Origin: an uncultured Planctomycetaceae bacterium
GTDB taxonomy: Bacteria > Planctomycetota > Planctomycetia > Pirellulales > UBA1268
Reading direction: 5' to 3'
DNA length: 53,107 nucleotides
Assembly: GCA_913052575.1 (NCBI GenBank)
Contig: CAJXFK010000008.1
Location: 1-53,107 of the forward strand
Part shown: positions 1-7,428 of the stretch, piece by piece
Layout of the letters: every line of letters begins with the position of its first letter
Position numbering within the stretch: the stretch's first letter is position 1
The notes under the pieces: generated by a model
Told to the model about the DNA's origin: nothing
The model's input: the letters and a program-made list of their open reading frames with translations, nothing else
The model's database searches: none
Position numbers and translations under genes: made by a program

Positions 1-216
1 CCTTTACTACGAGACTCTCAGCAGTCGCAACCACTGCACTGACTGCCGCCGAGCGGACCATCTGACTAAGTCAGAAAACTCGTTTATTAAGCCCGAAGAC
101 TCAACATATTTATAGTAGCAGCCGGTCTGATGCTGTGGATATGTTGATCTCCATTGACTCCGTTATTGAGGTGAATTTCTGTCAGAATTCATGTTTTAAA
201 GCTTGTCCAGTGGGTA
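1..216. other. Left-edge stretch without a confident gene
   Basis: One forward frame is open from the left edge to a stop near position 115 (about 37 codons, ending ...KPEDSTYL). It could be the tail of a gene starting outside the window, but its residues match no family I recognise. The 135..611 forward ORF is a shadow of the methyltransferase on the other strand. No hairpin or promoter was convincing here. Confidence 0.3.
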
Positions 217-828
217 TTAGAGCCTTTGGAATTGTAGTACGTGCTCTCGGCCTTCCCTTCCCGGATAACATGCGTTTGGCTTTTCCGAGTCTAAGAGGAC
301 AAATTCGCTGTCTGCTAAAAAGAGCGATTCTATCTCTTCAAGACTTGTTCCGTGAGGCGGTCCATCGTCTGGTGTTGTCGCGTCGAACTGTGGGTTTAAA
401 TAAAAGATTCCAAGCAATCTCCCGTTTGGCTTCAGGGCGGAAGCGATTGCCGAAACGTATTGGGGACGTTTGGAAGGATCAATTGCGCAGTAACAGGTGT
501 GTTCCCAAACCCAATCAAAGGCTGTGTGGAATTTCCGTGGTAATTGGAAAAGATCTGCCTGCTGGTACTGCTCGTTGTCATGCACCTTGTTCTGCTGACA
601 CGTTGCAATAGCAGTCGGGGAAATATCTATACCAAGAGGTGATGATGTTTGTTCAGCATCAGCGATTGCGCGTACATCATGGCCGGTGCCACATCCAGGA
701 ATCAGAATATGTCCCGATATTCGTCCAGGGTAATTCTTCAGCCAATAAATGAGTGCTGGTGAGGCGTGGCCCTTGTCCCAGGGGGTATCTCCATGACGAT
801 AACGTTGGTCCCAGTCCGGCTGCATCAT
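217..828 (-). CDS. TPMT-family SAM-dependent methyltransferase
   Basis: This 203-residue protein belongs to the thiopurine/thiol/halide methyltransferase (TPMT-like) family, soluble enzymes that transfer a methyl group from S-adenosylmethionine to sulfur, thiocyanate, halide or related small nucleophiles. The N-terminus has the family signature WDQRYRHGDTPWDKG, followed by the SAM-binding glycine motif IPGCGTGHDVRAIAD (residues about 42-56), an acidic ribose-binding segment (GIDIS) and the FDWVWEHTCYCAID segment typical of plant HOL/TMT and bacterial relatives. Length is normal for the family. The start is weakly defined because two ATGs are adjacent and no clear ribosome site precedes them. 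The next gene upstream on the same strand is an SRPBCC protein 47 bases away. The family call is firm; the true acceptor cannot be read from sequence. Confidence 0.85.
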   Translation of the reverse strand: MMQPDWDQRYRHGDTPWDKGHASPALIYWLKNYPGRISGHILIPGCGTGHDVRAIADAEQTSSPLGIDISPTAIATCQQNKVHDNEQYQQADLFQLPRKFHTAFDWVWEHTCYCAIDPSKRPQYVSAIASALKPNGRLLGIFYLNPQFDATTPDDGPPHGTSLEEIESLFLADSEFVLLDSEKPNACYPGREGREHVLQFQRL

Positions 829-875
829 TGATTGTTTGACGTCGTTTCTAACTATTCTACCGTTGAGTGAGATTC

Positions 876-1334
876 TTAAACTTCTGAAGCTGCTTTAAAA
901 CAAGTTCTTCGGGTGATCCAGCGGCGATAGCAGAACATGAAGTACAGATTGGGATAAGAGAAAAGAAGCCGGGTCACAACTCCCCAGAAACCTCTTTTGT
1001 GCTCGTATTCGATATGTTCGGTCACTCGCGTGTTTTTTCTATCGATTTCCGTAAAGGTATGGGTGTGTTCCCATCTTTTTGCGGGACCACTTTGTTGTAC
1101 GTCAGTAAAGCCATTGACTGAAACATTTTTGTGAATCGCAGTCCAGTTCAGAGGTAGTGGTCCAACCCATAGGGTGAATCGCGAAATGGAACCCTCTGCC
1201 AGCGGCTCAACAGAGTGGATTTTTACAAGTGTTGGGGGCGGAGTTAATTGCTTGAGAGCAGACGTGCTGTTGTGAAATGCCTGCACAACATGGAGCGGGG
1301 CAGGAACTTCGAAGGCGAAATCAAATACAGGCAT
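876..1334 (-). CDS. SRPBCC (START-like) ligand-binding protein
   Basis: A 152-residue protein with the pattern of the SRPBCC/polyketide-cyclase-like helix-grip fold. It opens with a strand (VFDFAFEVPAPLHVVQAFH), has a middle sheet ending in the RWEHTHTFTEI strand and the TRVTEHIEYEHKRG strand, and closes with an amphipathic helix carrying many aromatics (LLFSYPNLYFMFCYRRW). Such proteins bind small hydrophobic ligands in a cavity, and many have no known reaction. It lies between the peroxiredoxin and the methyltransferase on the same strand with short gaps, so co-transcription is plausible. No catalytic residues can be named. The fold call is good; the function is unknown. Confidence 0.7.
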   Translation of the reverse strand: MPVFDFAFEVPAPLHVVQAFHNSTSALKQLTPPPTLVKIHSVEPLAEGSISRFTLWVGPLPLNWTAIHKNVSVNGFTDVQQSGPAKRWEHTHTFTEIDRKNTRVTEHIEYEHKRGFWGVVTRLLFSYPNLYFMFCYRRWITRRTCFKAASEV

Positions 1335-1353
1335 AGCAGCATTAGTCGTGTGG

Positions 1354-1899
1354 TTAGAGGCTTTTCAGAGTCTCTTTTGCTTTTTTGACATGTTTGGCAG
1401 CAGAGAACTGAGACGAAAAAGCGAGGCGAATAATCCCGGTTCGGTCGATCACAAATGTTGTTCGGCCGGGTAGTATGCCAAGGGTTCGGGGAACATGAAA
1501 TGCTTTACGAAGCTCGCCGTGAGGATCACTCGCAAGTTGGAAAGGCAAGGAGTGCTTCTCAGCAAAACCTTGATGGCTCTCTGGCGTATCACTACTAATA
1601 CCGATGACTTCTGCATCAAGGCTTTCGAAATCTGGATACGCGTCACGAAATCCGCAAGCCTCGGTCGTACATACTGGAGTATTGTCTTTCGGGTAGAAGA
1701 AGAGCACCACAGATTGCTTGCCCTGGAAGTCTGAGAGTTTAATGACGTTTCCGTCATGTAGTTGAAGGGAAACATCTGGTGCTTGTGTACCAACGGTTCC
1801 TTGCATAGGTATTCCTTTTTCTGTTGCTGTGTTATTGCACCCGATAGCGCAGGCTAGAGCCATACACGTTATGTTGCATAAGAATGTTTGCAATGTCAT
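1354..1899 (-). CDS. Lipoprotein-type peroxiredoxin (Bcp/AhpC-TSA family)
   Basis: This 181-residue thiol peroxidase reduces hydrogen peroxide and organic hydroperoxides. The thioredoxin-fold core shows the peroxidatic site PKDNTPVCTTEACGFRD, where the first Cys is peroxidatic and the second, five residues on, is the usual resolving Cys of Bcp/PrxQ proteins. A later conserved Arg region lies around PGRTTFVIDRTG. Unlike ordinary cytoplasmic Bcp, the N-terminus reads as a lipoprotein signal (MTLQTFLCNITCMALACAIGC), which would anchor the enzyme outside the cytoplasmic membrane. An internal Met (MQGTVG) would give a cytoplasmic form, but the first ATG overlaps the stop of the DUF502 gene in an ATGA, which supports the long form and translational coupling. 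Confidence 0.88.
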   Translation of the reverse strand: MTLQTFLCNITCMALACAIGCNNTATEKGIPMQGTVGTQAPDVSLQLHDGNVIKLSDFQGKQSVVLFFYPKDNTPVCTTEACGFRDAYPDFESLDAEVIGISSDTPESHQGFAEKHSLPFQLASDPHGELRKAFHVPRTLGILPGRTTFVIDRTGIIRLAFSSQFSAAKHVKKAKETLKSL

Positions 1900-2564
1900 T
1901 GGGTGGTGTCATTTTTTTTCATAAATTGACCAGCGGTTGCACCCATAGATAAATACATGCTCATCAGTCCATCAATCGACATGCCGGCGGGAACAACGTT
2001 TTCAACAGGTACAAACATCATAGCGCCACCAAAGGGAACTGGAGCAGTCGGAATAATAACAATCAGGTGATCACGTTCGAGTACGCTATATCGCTCAGAA
2101 GATACAAGAAGGGCTAATACCCGCGACGGTGAATCCTTGCCGAAGGAACAGAAGACAGGCGTCATTCCCTTCATGGCATCATTTTCGCTTGGGCCGATCA
2201 TGTCAATCATCTGTCGGCTCGTGCTATAAATACTACCGACGAGTGGGATACGTTTGAATGCACTTTCTACGGTCTTCCCAATCCATTTTTTTGCACCTAG
2301 TTCCACCAGAAGACCGACTGCAAAGACAACAATAATCACGACCGACCATCCAAGGAAGTACGGTGTTGAAGCGTCTTTGCCCACTTGCATACCAATCGCA
2401 GTGAGTTGTCGACCTATGAGTGTCTCCGGGCCACAGATATATTGAATATATTCAATGACCCACACAACTACCGCAACTGTGACAACAATCGGTAGAATTG
2501 CCAGGACACCCGCTATAAAAAATCCGGTGAGGCGACGGAGAAGAGCCAGAGCAAGACGAGCCAT
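1896..2564 (-). CDS. DUF502 family inner-membrane protein
   Basis: The track ORF begins at 2663, but the ATG at 2564 (MARLALALLRRL) is preceded by AAAGGAA at good spacing and removes a leader without homology, giving 222 residues. The protein has two predicted membrane segments (about residues 10-35 and 65-90), followed by a soluble beta-rich domain with VPLVGSIYSTSRQMIDMI-like and VPTAPVPFGGAMMFVP-type motifs characteristic of DUF502. The family has no established reaction; plant relatives are LIKE COV proteins involved in trafficking. Its stop codon overlaps the start of the peroxiredoxin gene, so the two are probably made together. The long ORF upstream of 2564 overlaps the symporter gene end and is rejected. 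Confidence 0.85.
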   Translation of the reverse strand: MARLALALLRRLTGFFIAGVLAILPIVVTVAVVVWVIEYIQYICGPETLIGRQLTAIGMQVGKDASTPYFLGWSVVIIVVFAVGLLVELGAKKWIGKTVESAFKRIPLVGSIYSTSRQMIDMIGPSENDAMKGMTPVFCSFGKDSPSRVLALLVSSERYSVLERDHLIVIIPTAPVPFGGAMMFVPVENVVPAGMSIDGLMSMYLSMGATAGQFMKKNDTTQ

Positions 2565-2599
2565 GAGCGATTCCTTTAAGGTTTTTTGGGTATCAGGAA

Positions 2600-4081
2600 T
2601 TAAGTCGTTTTGACTGATCTGTTTTTGCTTGAACGTTGTTCGAGTGCCGCGACAACGGCACATCCACAGGAATCACTCCAGACATTCACACTGGTACGAA
2701 ACATATCTAATACTCGATCAACAGCAAGAATAATTCCCTGCATTTCAATGGGAAGCCCCACCGCCTGGAGAATCACGATCATCATAACAAGTCCAGCGTG
2801 AGGAATGCCTGCGGCTCCAATACTGGCCAGAAGTGCAGTGATTGCAACAATCAGCTGCTGTTCCAGCGGCAGGACTGCACCATAGTAGAGTTGGCCGATA
2901 AATAAGACTGCAACGGCTTCGTAGAGTGCAGTGCCGTCCATGTTTATTGTTGCTCCCAGTGGAAGCACAAACGAAGAGATGCGGTTATCAACACCAGCTC
3001 TATTTTCTACACAAGCCATGGTAAGCGGAAGCGTACCATTTGAGGATGCGGAGCTAAAAGCCGTGAGAAGAGCAGGGGAAAGAGCCTTTGCGTAGGCAAT
3101 CGGATCACGTCTTGCAACAAAACGTAGTATGAGCGGCAGCACAATCAAAGCATGCGTCAGTAATGCCGCAACCACAGTCAATAAGTACCAAAAGAGTGAT
3201 GCGAACACGGCGGGTCCTTGTGTAGCAGTCACAAAAAGCATTAAGCACAATACCCCGATGGGAGCGAGGGCAATGATTGCCATCGTCATTGCCATCATGA
3301 CTTCAAAACCAGCCTCAGCTGCTGCACGCACGGCTTTCAGCGTTTTTCCTCCGACAATGACAGCGAATATCGAAAATGCAAGCGTAAATGAAATGATTGA
3401 CAAGAAATGAGAGTTCGCGATTGCAGCTATCGGATTCGTTGGAATCATCCGTTCGACCTGCTCGAAGAGAAGGGTTCCAAGAGATTGGCCAGCTGTTTCT
3501 ACGACTTGGACAGCCGGAGCAGCGTTTTCGGTAATTCCGGGCCGGAAGATATTGACTGCGACCAGTCCAATGGTGATAGCTGCTGCACTTGTACAGATGT
3601 AGTAAAGGATTGTTCGAAGAAACATGCCGCCGAGGCTTGCAGCATCACCAAGGCCTGTGATCCCACAAATGAGTGAAGTGATAATAAGTGGCACGGCAAC
3701 CATTTGAAGAAGTCTGAGAAAGAGATTTCCTATGAGTTGAGAGGTTTCGCCAACCACTCGGGCAGTACTACGACCAAATTGATGAAACCAGGCAGCGGCC
3801 TCAGGCTGAGTGTGCCGAAGTTCATCTACGGTTGCAGCCGCTCCGGGAGTCTTGCGTGTGCCATCGACAATCGCGGATCGTTTGTCACCAGAAGCTGTTG
3901 TCCAATCAATTCTTATGTGATTCGATGAATCATGAATTTCTAGAGAGGTGATTGCAGCGGGGAGTTCATCCACCTGGACAATAGTAGTTCGGGTTCCTCC
4001 ATATATGTTCAGGCTGATGCCAATGAGTGCACCAAGTGTCATCCCAATAGCTATTTGCCAATGCAGTGCAAGTTTCATCAT
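2600..4081 (-). CDS. SDF-family sodium/proton-dicarboxylate symporter with large periplasmic insert
   Basis: A DAACS/GltP-type secondary transporter of about 493 residues that brings in dicarboxylates or acidic amino acids with Na+ or H+. The core is clear: RLLQMVAVPLIITSLICGI, the serine-rich re-entrant loop FSSASSNGTLPLTM, the NMDGTALYEA motif that forms the cation and substrate site, and the second hairpin SIGAAGIPHAGLVMM. The ATG pair at 4081/4078 starts MMKLALHWQIAIGM, a good first helix, so the 40-residue upstream extension is discarded. Between helix 1 and the next helix there is an insert of roughly 90 hydrophilic residues (VQVDELPAAITSLEIHD onward) not present in GltP. It should face outside the cytoplasm. 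Confidence 0.88.
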   Translation of the reverse strand: MMKLALHWQIAIGMTLGALIGISLNIYGGTRTTIVQVDELPAAITSLEIHDSSNHIRIDWTTASGDKRSAIVDGTRKTPGAAATVDELRHTQPEAAAWFHQFGRSTARVVGETSQLIGNLFLRLLQMVAVPLIITSLICGITGLGDAASLGGMFLRTILYYICTSAAAITIGLVAVNIFRPGITENAAPAVQVVETAGQSLGTLLFEQVERMIPTNPIAAIANSHFLSIISFTLAFSIFAVIVGGKTLKAVRAAAEAGFEVMMAMTMAIIALAPIGVLCLMLFVTATQGPAVFASLFWYLLTVVAALLTHALIVLPLILRFVARRDPIAYAKALSPALLTAFSSASSNGTLPLTMACVENRAGVDNRISSFVLPLGATINMDGTALYEAVAVLFIGQLYYGAVLPLEQQLIVAITALLASIGAAGIPHAGLVMMIVILQAVGLPIEMQGIILAVDRVLDMFRTSVNVWSDSCGCAVVAALEQRSSKNRSVKTT

Positions 4082-4100
4082 AAGGATGTTTTGCTTTCCT

Positions 4101-4700
4101 TTAGGGCGCAATAATGGACCACGATACTGGATTATTCTTAACAGAGAGAAGAACACGCTGATGTCCTGTTGCGTGAAGCGTGAGGATTTCGAGTTCTTCA
4201 AATTGGCATGCTACAACTACAAATTGGGAGAAGCCTTTCGAGTCACCTGTCTTTGGTACGAGAGGAGCGGGTGGAAACTGGTCCACGTGGGCTCCGGGTG
4301 GATTTGGTGTCCCGTAGCATGCACGGCTTGAGTTGCGGGAGTCTTGCCACGCCTGCTTGGCACGTTCATTTTGATTGTGGGTTGTAGCAAGGGCATTGAG
4401 GCGTATTTGAACACGTGCCAAAGAATCATACCAATGCAGGCAAAGATTCTTGCAATGCTGCAGGTCTTTGATCTTTGGAGAGCGAAGATCTGTATGAAAC
4501 GTAAACTCCGGAAGTGTTTCATTAAATTGGCGAAGTACAACCGAACGTGTCTGGGGAAATCCATTACCTGTAACGCTACTGACATTTGCTACATGAAACG
4601 GGTGCTTCGCAGAATGAATTGCATTGTTGAATTGGGTGATGCAGAAGTCCCAGAAGGACAAGGCATTGTATTGGGTGAGGTCCCAGGCTGAATTGTTCAC
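4101..4700 (-). CDS. FMN-binding PNPOx-like protein (Alr4036 type)
   Basis: A split-barrel flavin protein similar to the Alr4036/pyridoxamine-phosphate-oxidase-like family. The FMN-phosphate strand reads TGNGFPQTRSVVLRQF, followed by FHTDLRSPKIKDLQHC, which matches the usual T(D)xRSxKxxQ flavin motif. A late PPGAHVDQFPPAPL segment and a C-terminal basic strand (HQRVLLS) follow. The track starts at a GTG at 4829, but that codon has no ribosome site and sits inside the start region of the divergent DUF1080 gene. The GTG at 4700 (VNNSAWDLTQYNALSFW) fits the family start better and gives about 199 residues. The start remains uncertain. Substrate unknown; most members are not true PdxH. Confidence 0.72.
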   Translation of the reverse strand: MNNSAWDLTQYNALSFWDFCITQFNNAIHSAKHPFHVANVSSVTGNGFPQTRSVVLRQFNETLPEFTFHTDLRSPKIKDLQHCKNLCLHWYDSLARVQIRLNALATTHNQNERAKQAWQDSRNSSRACYGTPNPPGAHVDQFPPAPLVPKTGDSKGFSQFVVVACQFEELEILTLHATGHQRVLLSVKNNPVSWSIIAP

Positions 4701-4830
4701 AATAGAACTTTTCTCGTGGCGTGTGTAAAACGCGTAGGTATACTTCGCGCCTGTTGGGTGTGGTTCGTCCGGAAGAGATGTAGCATACCTTGATAAGGTT
4801 AAAATAAATGACTGTTTTAAGGAGGCCACG

Positions 4831-5595
4831 ATGATTCGAAGCTATGGCAGTATTTTTGTTTTTCTGGGATTCGTTTGTGGAATTGCTCAGATTCATGCAG
4901 ATGAGATGTCAGTCAAGGTTGTTGAGGCACCGGCCGAGACACCAGGGATGAGGGCCCTTTTTAATGGAAAAGATCTCGCAGGATGGACAGGTGATGCACG
5001 TCTTTGGAGTGTTCGGGATGGAGTCCTTCGCGGAGAAACCACCGAAGATGAATCCACTAGTGGAAATACCTTCCTTATTTTTAAAGGAGATGGGGAAACA
5101 CCAGAAGAATTTGATGACTTTGAGCTGCGACTCTCTTTCCGGTGTAATGCAACGAATAATTCCGGTATTCAGTATCGATCAGAATGGTTGTCAGATCGGA
5201 AGAATGGCTGGGTGCTCGCTGGGTACCAGCATGAAGTCCGGAATGAAATTGGTTTCCCAAATGTATCATCATTTATTTATGACGAGAAAGGGAAGGGGAA
5301 GCGGTTGTGTAATATCGGTGAGGTATGTGAACGTAATAAACAAGGCGAAAAGACAGTGACGGAACTGCTCATTGATGAACGACAATTTCAAAAACTATTT
5401 CATCTCGATGGCTGGAATGATGTCGTGATCACCGCTGAGGGTAACCGTGTGCGTCATTTTCTTAACGGGCGGCAGGTTATCGACTTTGTGAATTTGGACG
5501 CAGGAACAGTTCGGGAAAAAGGCATTCTTGGTTTGCAGCTTCACCAAGGCAAGCCCATGTGGGCAGAATTCAAAAACATCCGAATAAAAAACTGA
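4831..5595 (+). CDS. Secreted DUF1080 (3-keto-disaccharide hydrolase type) protein
   Basis: A 254-residue exported protein. Residues 1-23 form a signal peptide ending IAQIHA-DE. The rest is a concanavalin-like jelly-roll with the DUF1080 hallmarks: RALFNGKDLAGWTG, WSVRDGVLRGE, FDDFELRLSFRCNATNNSGIQYRSE, and the closing GILGLQLHQGKPMWAEFKNIRIK. Characterised members hydrolyse 3-keto-glycosides produced by Gfo/Idh-type or FAD-type sugar oxidases; many planctomycete paralogs are untested. GGAGG lies just before the ATG. It is a single-gene unit, divergent from the FMN protein and closed by a strong hairpin. A Gfo/Idh/MocA protein occurs later in the window (30.1 kb) but is not linked. Confidence 0.88.
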   Translation: MIRSYGSIFVFLGFVCGIAQIHADEMSVKVVEAPAETPGMRALFNGKDLAGWTGDARLWSVRDGVLRGETTEDESTSGNTFLIFKGDGETPEEFDDFELRLSFRCNATNNSGIQYRSEWLSDRKNGWVLAGYQHEVRNEIGFPNVSSFIYDEKGKGKRLCNIGEVCERNKQGEKTVTELLIDERQFQKLFHLDGWNDVVITAEGNRVRHFLNGRQVIDFVNLDAGTVREKGILGLQLHQGKPMWAEFKNIRIKN

Positions 5596-5650
5596 GTGTA
5601 TTGGTGAAAGTTATTCTGGAAACGATGTTTTAAAAAATCTAATTCTTTTA

Positions 5651-5697
5651 AAAAAAGAGCCCGTCGATATCGCGAAGGACATCGACGGGCTTTCTTA
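5651..5697. terminator. Bidirectional rho-independent terminator
   Basis: A 10-bp perfect stem GCCCGTCGAT / ATCGACGGGC (5659-5690) with a 12-base loop is flanked by an A-run on the left and TTTCTT on the right. It sits between the convergent DUF1080 and ammonium-transporter genes, so it can stop transcription from both. Confidence 0.85.
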
Positions 5698-5703
5698 TAA
5701 AGA

Positions 5704-7047
5704 TTAGACGAGGTCGTACGCTTGTTCCTGATGTTCTGTCAGATCGAGCCCCATCTGTTCTGTTTCAAGGGATACCCTCATGCCAATAAGTTTGTTGACA
5801 AGGATGAAGGCAAGTATGGAGACCACGCCACTCCATACGATTGTGACAAGGACACTCTTTGTTTGAACCCATACTTGATCCAACATGTCAAGTTCCATTC
5901 CGGAACCACCGAGGGCTTCGGCTGCAAACACACCGGTTAAAATTGCGCCTATGATGCCGCCGACGCCATGCACACCAAAAACATCGAGGCTATCGTCGTA
6001 GCCGAATTTATGTTTCACGCTCGTAGCAAAGTAGTAGCAGACCAATGATGAAATAGCACCCAGGGCAATAGCCCCAAGTGGACCCGCGGTGCCGCTGGCG
6101 GGAGTAATAGCTACCAGACCGGCAACTGCACCAGTTGCGATGCCAAGTGCTGATGCTTTCCCGTGAGCCCATACTTCGATGAGCATCCAGACGGTTGCTG
6201 CTGTTGCCGCAGCGATATGCGTGACCAAGAGTGCCATGGCGGCAGTTCCGTCGGCAGCTAGTTCGCTGCCTGCATTAAATCCGAACCATCCTACCCACAG
6301 CATGCCGGCACCCATGACAGTGAAGGGCAGATTGTGAGGACGCATGGGTTCTCGTGGAAAGCCCTTACGAGGTCCAAGAAGAAGGCATGTCACCAGGCCG
6401 GCAATACCCGCATTGACGTGAACTACTGTGCCTCCAGCAAAGTCAAGAACACCCCAATCAGCAAATAACGCACCCTCGCCAGCCCACGCCATATGGCAAA
6501 TTGGTAGGTACGAGAATGTAAACCAGAGAATACTGAAGAGCATCATGCCAGAGAATTTCATTCGCTCGGCAAATGCTCCTACAATGAGAGCTGGTGTAAT
6601 AATGGCAAATGTCATTTGGAACGCTGCAAATAATGATTCTGGAATCGTACCACTTACGCTATCTACCGTAATGCCTTTGAGCAGGATTTGGTCAAAGCCG
6701 CCAATGTATTTCTGGAAATCACCACCATGTGTAAACGCCAGGCTGTATCCATAGATAACCCAGAGTAGTGTCATCACGCCAGCAAGTGCAAAACATTGCA
6801 CAAGTACTGAAAGAACATTTTTGGATCGAACAAGACCACCATAGAAAAGTGCGAGTCCGGGAAGTGTCATAAAAAGAACAAGTGCAGTTGCCACAATCAT
6901 CCAGGCGGTATCGGCTCCATTAAGAGTCGAAGGAGCACTATCCGAGGCAAATAATTGACTTGATTGTGAGAGGCATATGACGCCAGTAAAAAATCCGATC
7001 CGCGATATCGCAGCCATTTGGGATATCGCAGCCATTAATGTGTGCAT
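5704..7047 (-). CDS. amt: Ammonium transporter (Amt family)
   Basis: A 447-residue inner-membrane channel for ammonium uptake. After a signal-like N-terminus (IGFFTGVICLSQSSQLFAS) come the Amt segments GADTAWMIVATALVLFMTLPGLALFYGGLVRSKN (helix 1), FAFAER-like gate region (GAFAERMKFSG), LDFAGGTVVHVNAGIAGL with the first pore His, and DVFGVHGVGGIIGAILTGVFA with the second pore His. The ATG at 7047 follows AGGGGAAAACG and is preferred over the track start at 7266, whose extra 73 residues are not Amt-like. Two further in-frame ATGs occur within the next 30 bases because of a short duplication (MAAISQMAAISR). No GlnK/PII gene is adjacent, so regulation by PII cannot be judged here. Confidence 0.95.
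   Translation of the reverse strand: MHTLMAAISQMAAISRIGFFTGVICLSQSSQLFASDSAPSTLNGADTAWMIVATALVLFMTLPGLALFYGGLVRSKNVLSVLVQCFALAGVMTLLWVIYGYSLAFTHGGDFQKYIGGFDQILLKGITVDSVSGTIPESLFAAFQMTFAIITPALIVGAFAERMKFSGMMLFSILWFTFSYLPICHMAWAGEGALFADWGVLDFAGGTVVHVNAGIAGLVTCLLLGPRKGFPREPMRPHNLPFTVMGAGMLWVGWFGFNAGSELAADGTAAMALLVTHIAAATAATVWMLIEVWAHGKASALGIATGAVAGLVAITPASGTAGPLGAIALGAISSLVCYYFATSVKHKFGYDDSLDVFGVHGVGGIIGAILTGVFAAEALGGSGMELDMLDQVWVQTKSVLVTIVWSGVVSILAFILVNKLIGMRVSLETEQMGLDLTEHQEQAYDLV
7004..7036. repeat. 18-bp-period tandem repeat inside amt signal region
   Basis: GATATCGCAGCCATT occurs twice, at 7004-7018 and 7022-7036, an exact copy with an 18-bp period. On the coding strand it yields MAAIS repeated as MAAISQMAAIS. 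It keeps the frame and duplicates a possible start codon. Confidence 0.85.
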
Positions 7048-7085
7048 CGTTTTCCCCTGAAGACGTCGAGTTTGTAGAGGTTTTC

Positions 7086-7130
7086 CGTCGGGTCCGTATG
7101 TACGCCCTTTCGTCGGGTCCGTATCTACGC
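7086..7130. repeat. Direct repeat in the amt leader
   Basis: CGTCGGGTCCGTATGTACGC (7086-7105) recurs as CGTCGGGTCCGTATCTACGC (7111-7130), differing by one base, with a 25-bp period. It lies 40-80 bases upstream of the amt start, in the untranslated leader or promoter. The remainder of the 7048-7428 gap contains no convincing gene; the 7156..7413 forward ORF looks like noise. Confidence 0.75.
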
Positions 7131-7428
7131 ACGTTTTATTGAGCCAGAGAATACCATGCAGGCCCATTCTCGTCATTGGGTGCCCGATGTTTTCGGGCGA
7201 GAAGGGCAGCCAGGTAGGGACTTTTTTACAATACGAGGAAAATATGCAGTGACGTGCCTGTTTCAATGCAATATCCGATATGACTTCAGGCAGACGGAAG
7301 TTCTTCTTCGTGTTCTCCCTAGGTCCTTAAGATTTGGACTGTGTGCCGCCCAAGAGAGAGTGCTCAAGCAGTGTCATGGGCATCATTCGGTAGTGCCAGT
7401 TTCTAAGGCATAAGGGAACCAGTCACGT

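Noticed and set aside
135-611. Forward ORF of 158 residues
   Set aside because: Lies opposite the clear TPMT-family gene and has no family-like content or ribosome site.
7380-7415. Sigma-54-like TGGCAC upstream of amt
   Set aside because: Read toward amt, TGGCAC is followed after five bases by AATG instead of the needed TTGC, and it lies about 350 bases from the start, so it is not a credible -24/-12 promoter.
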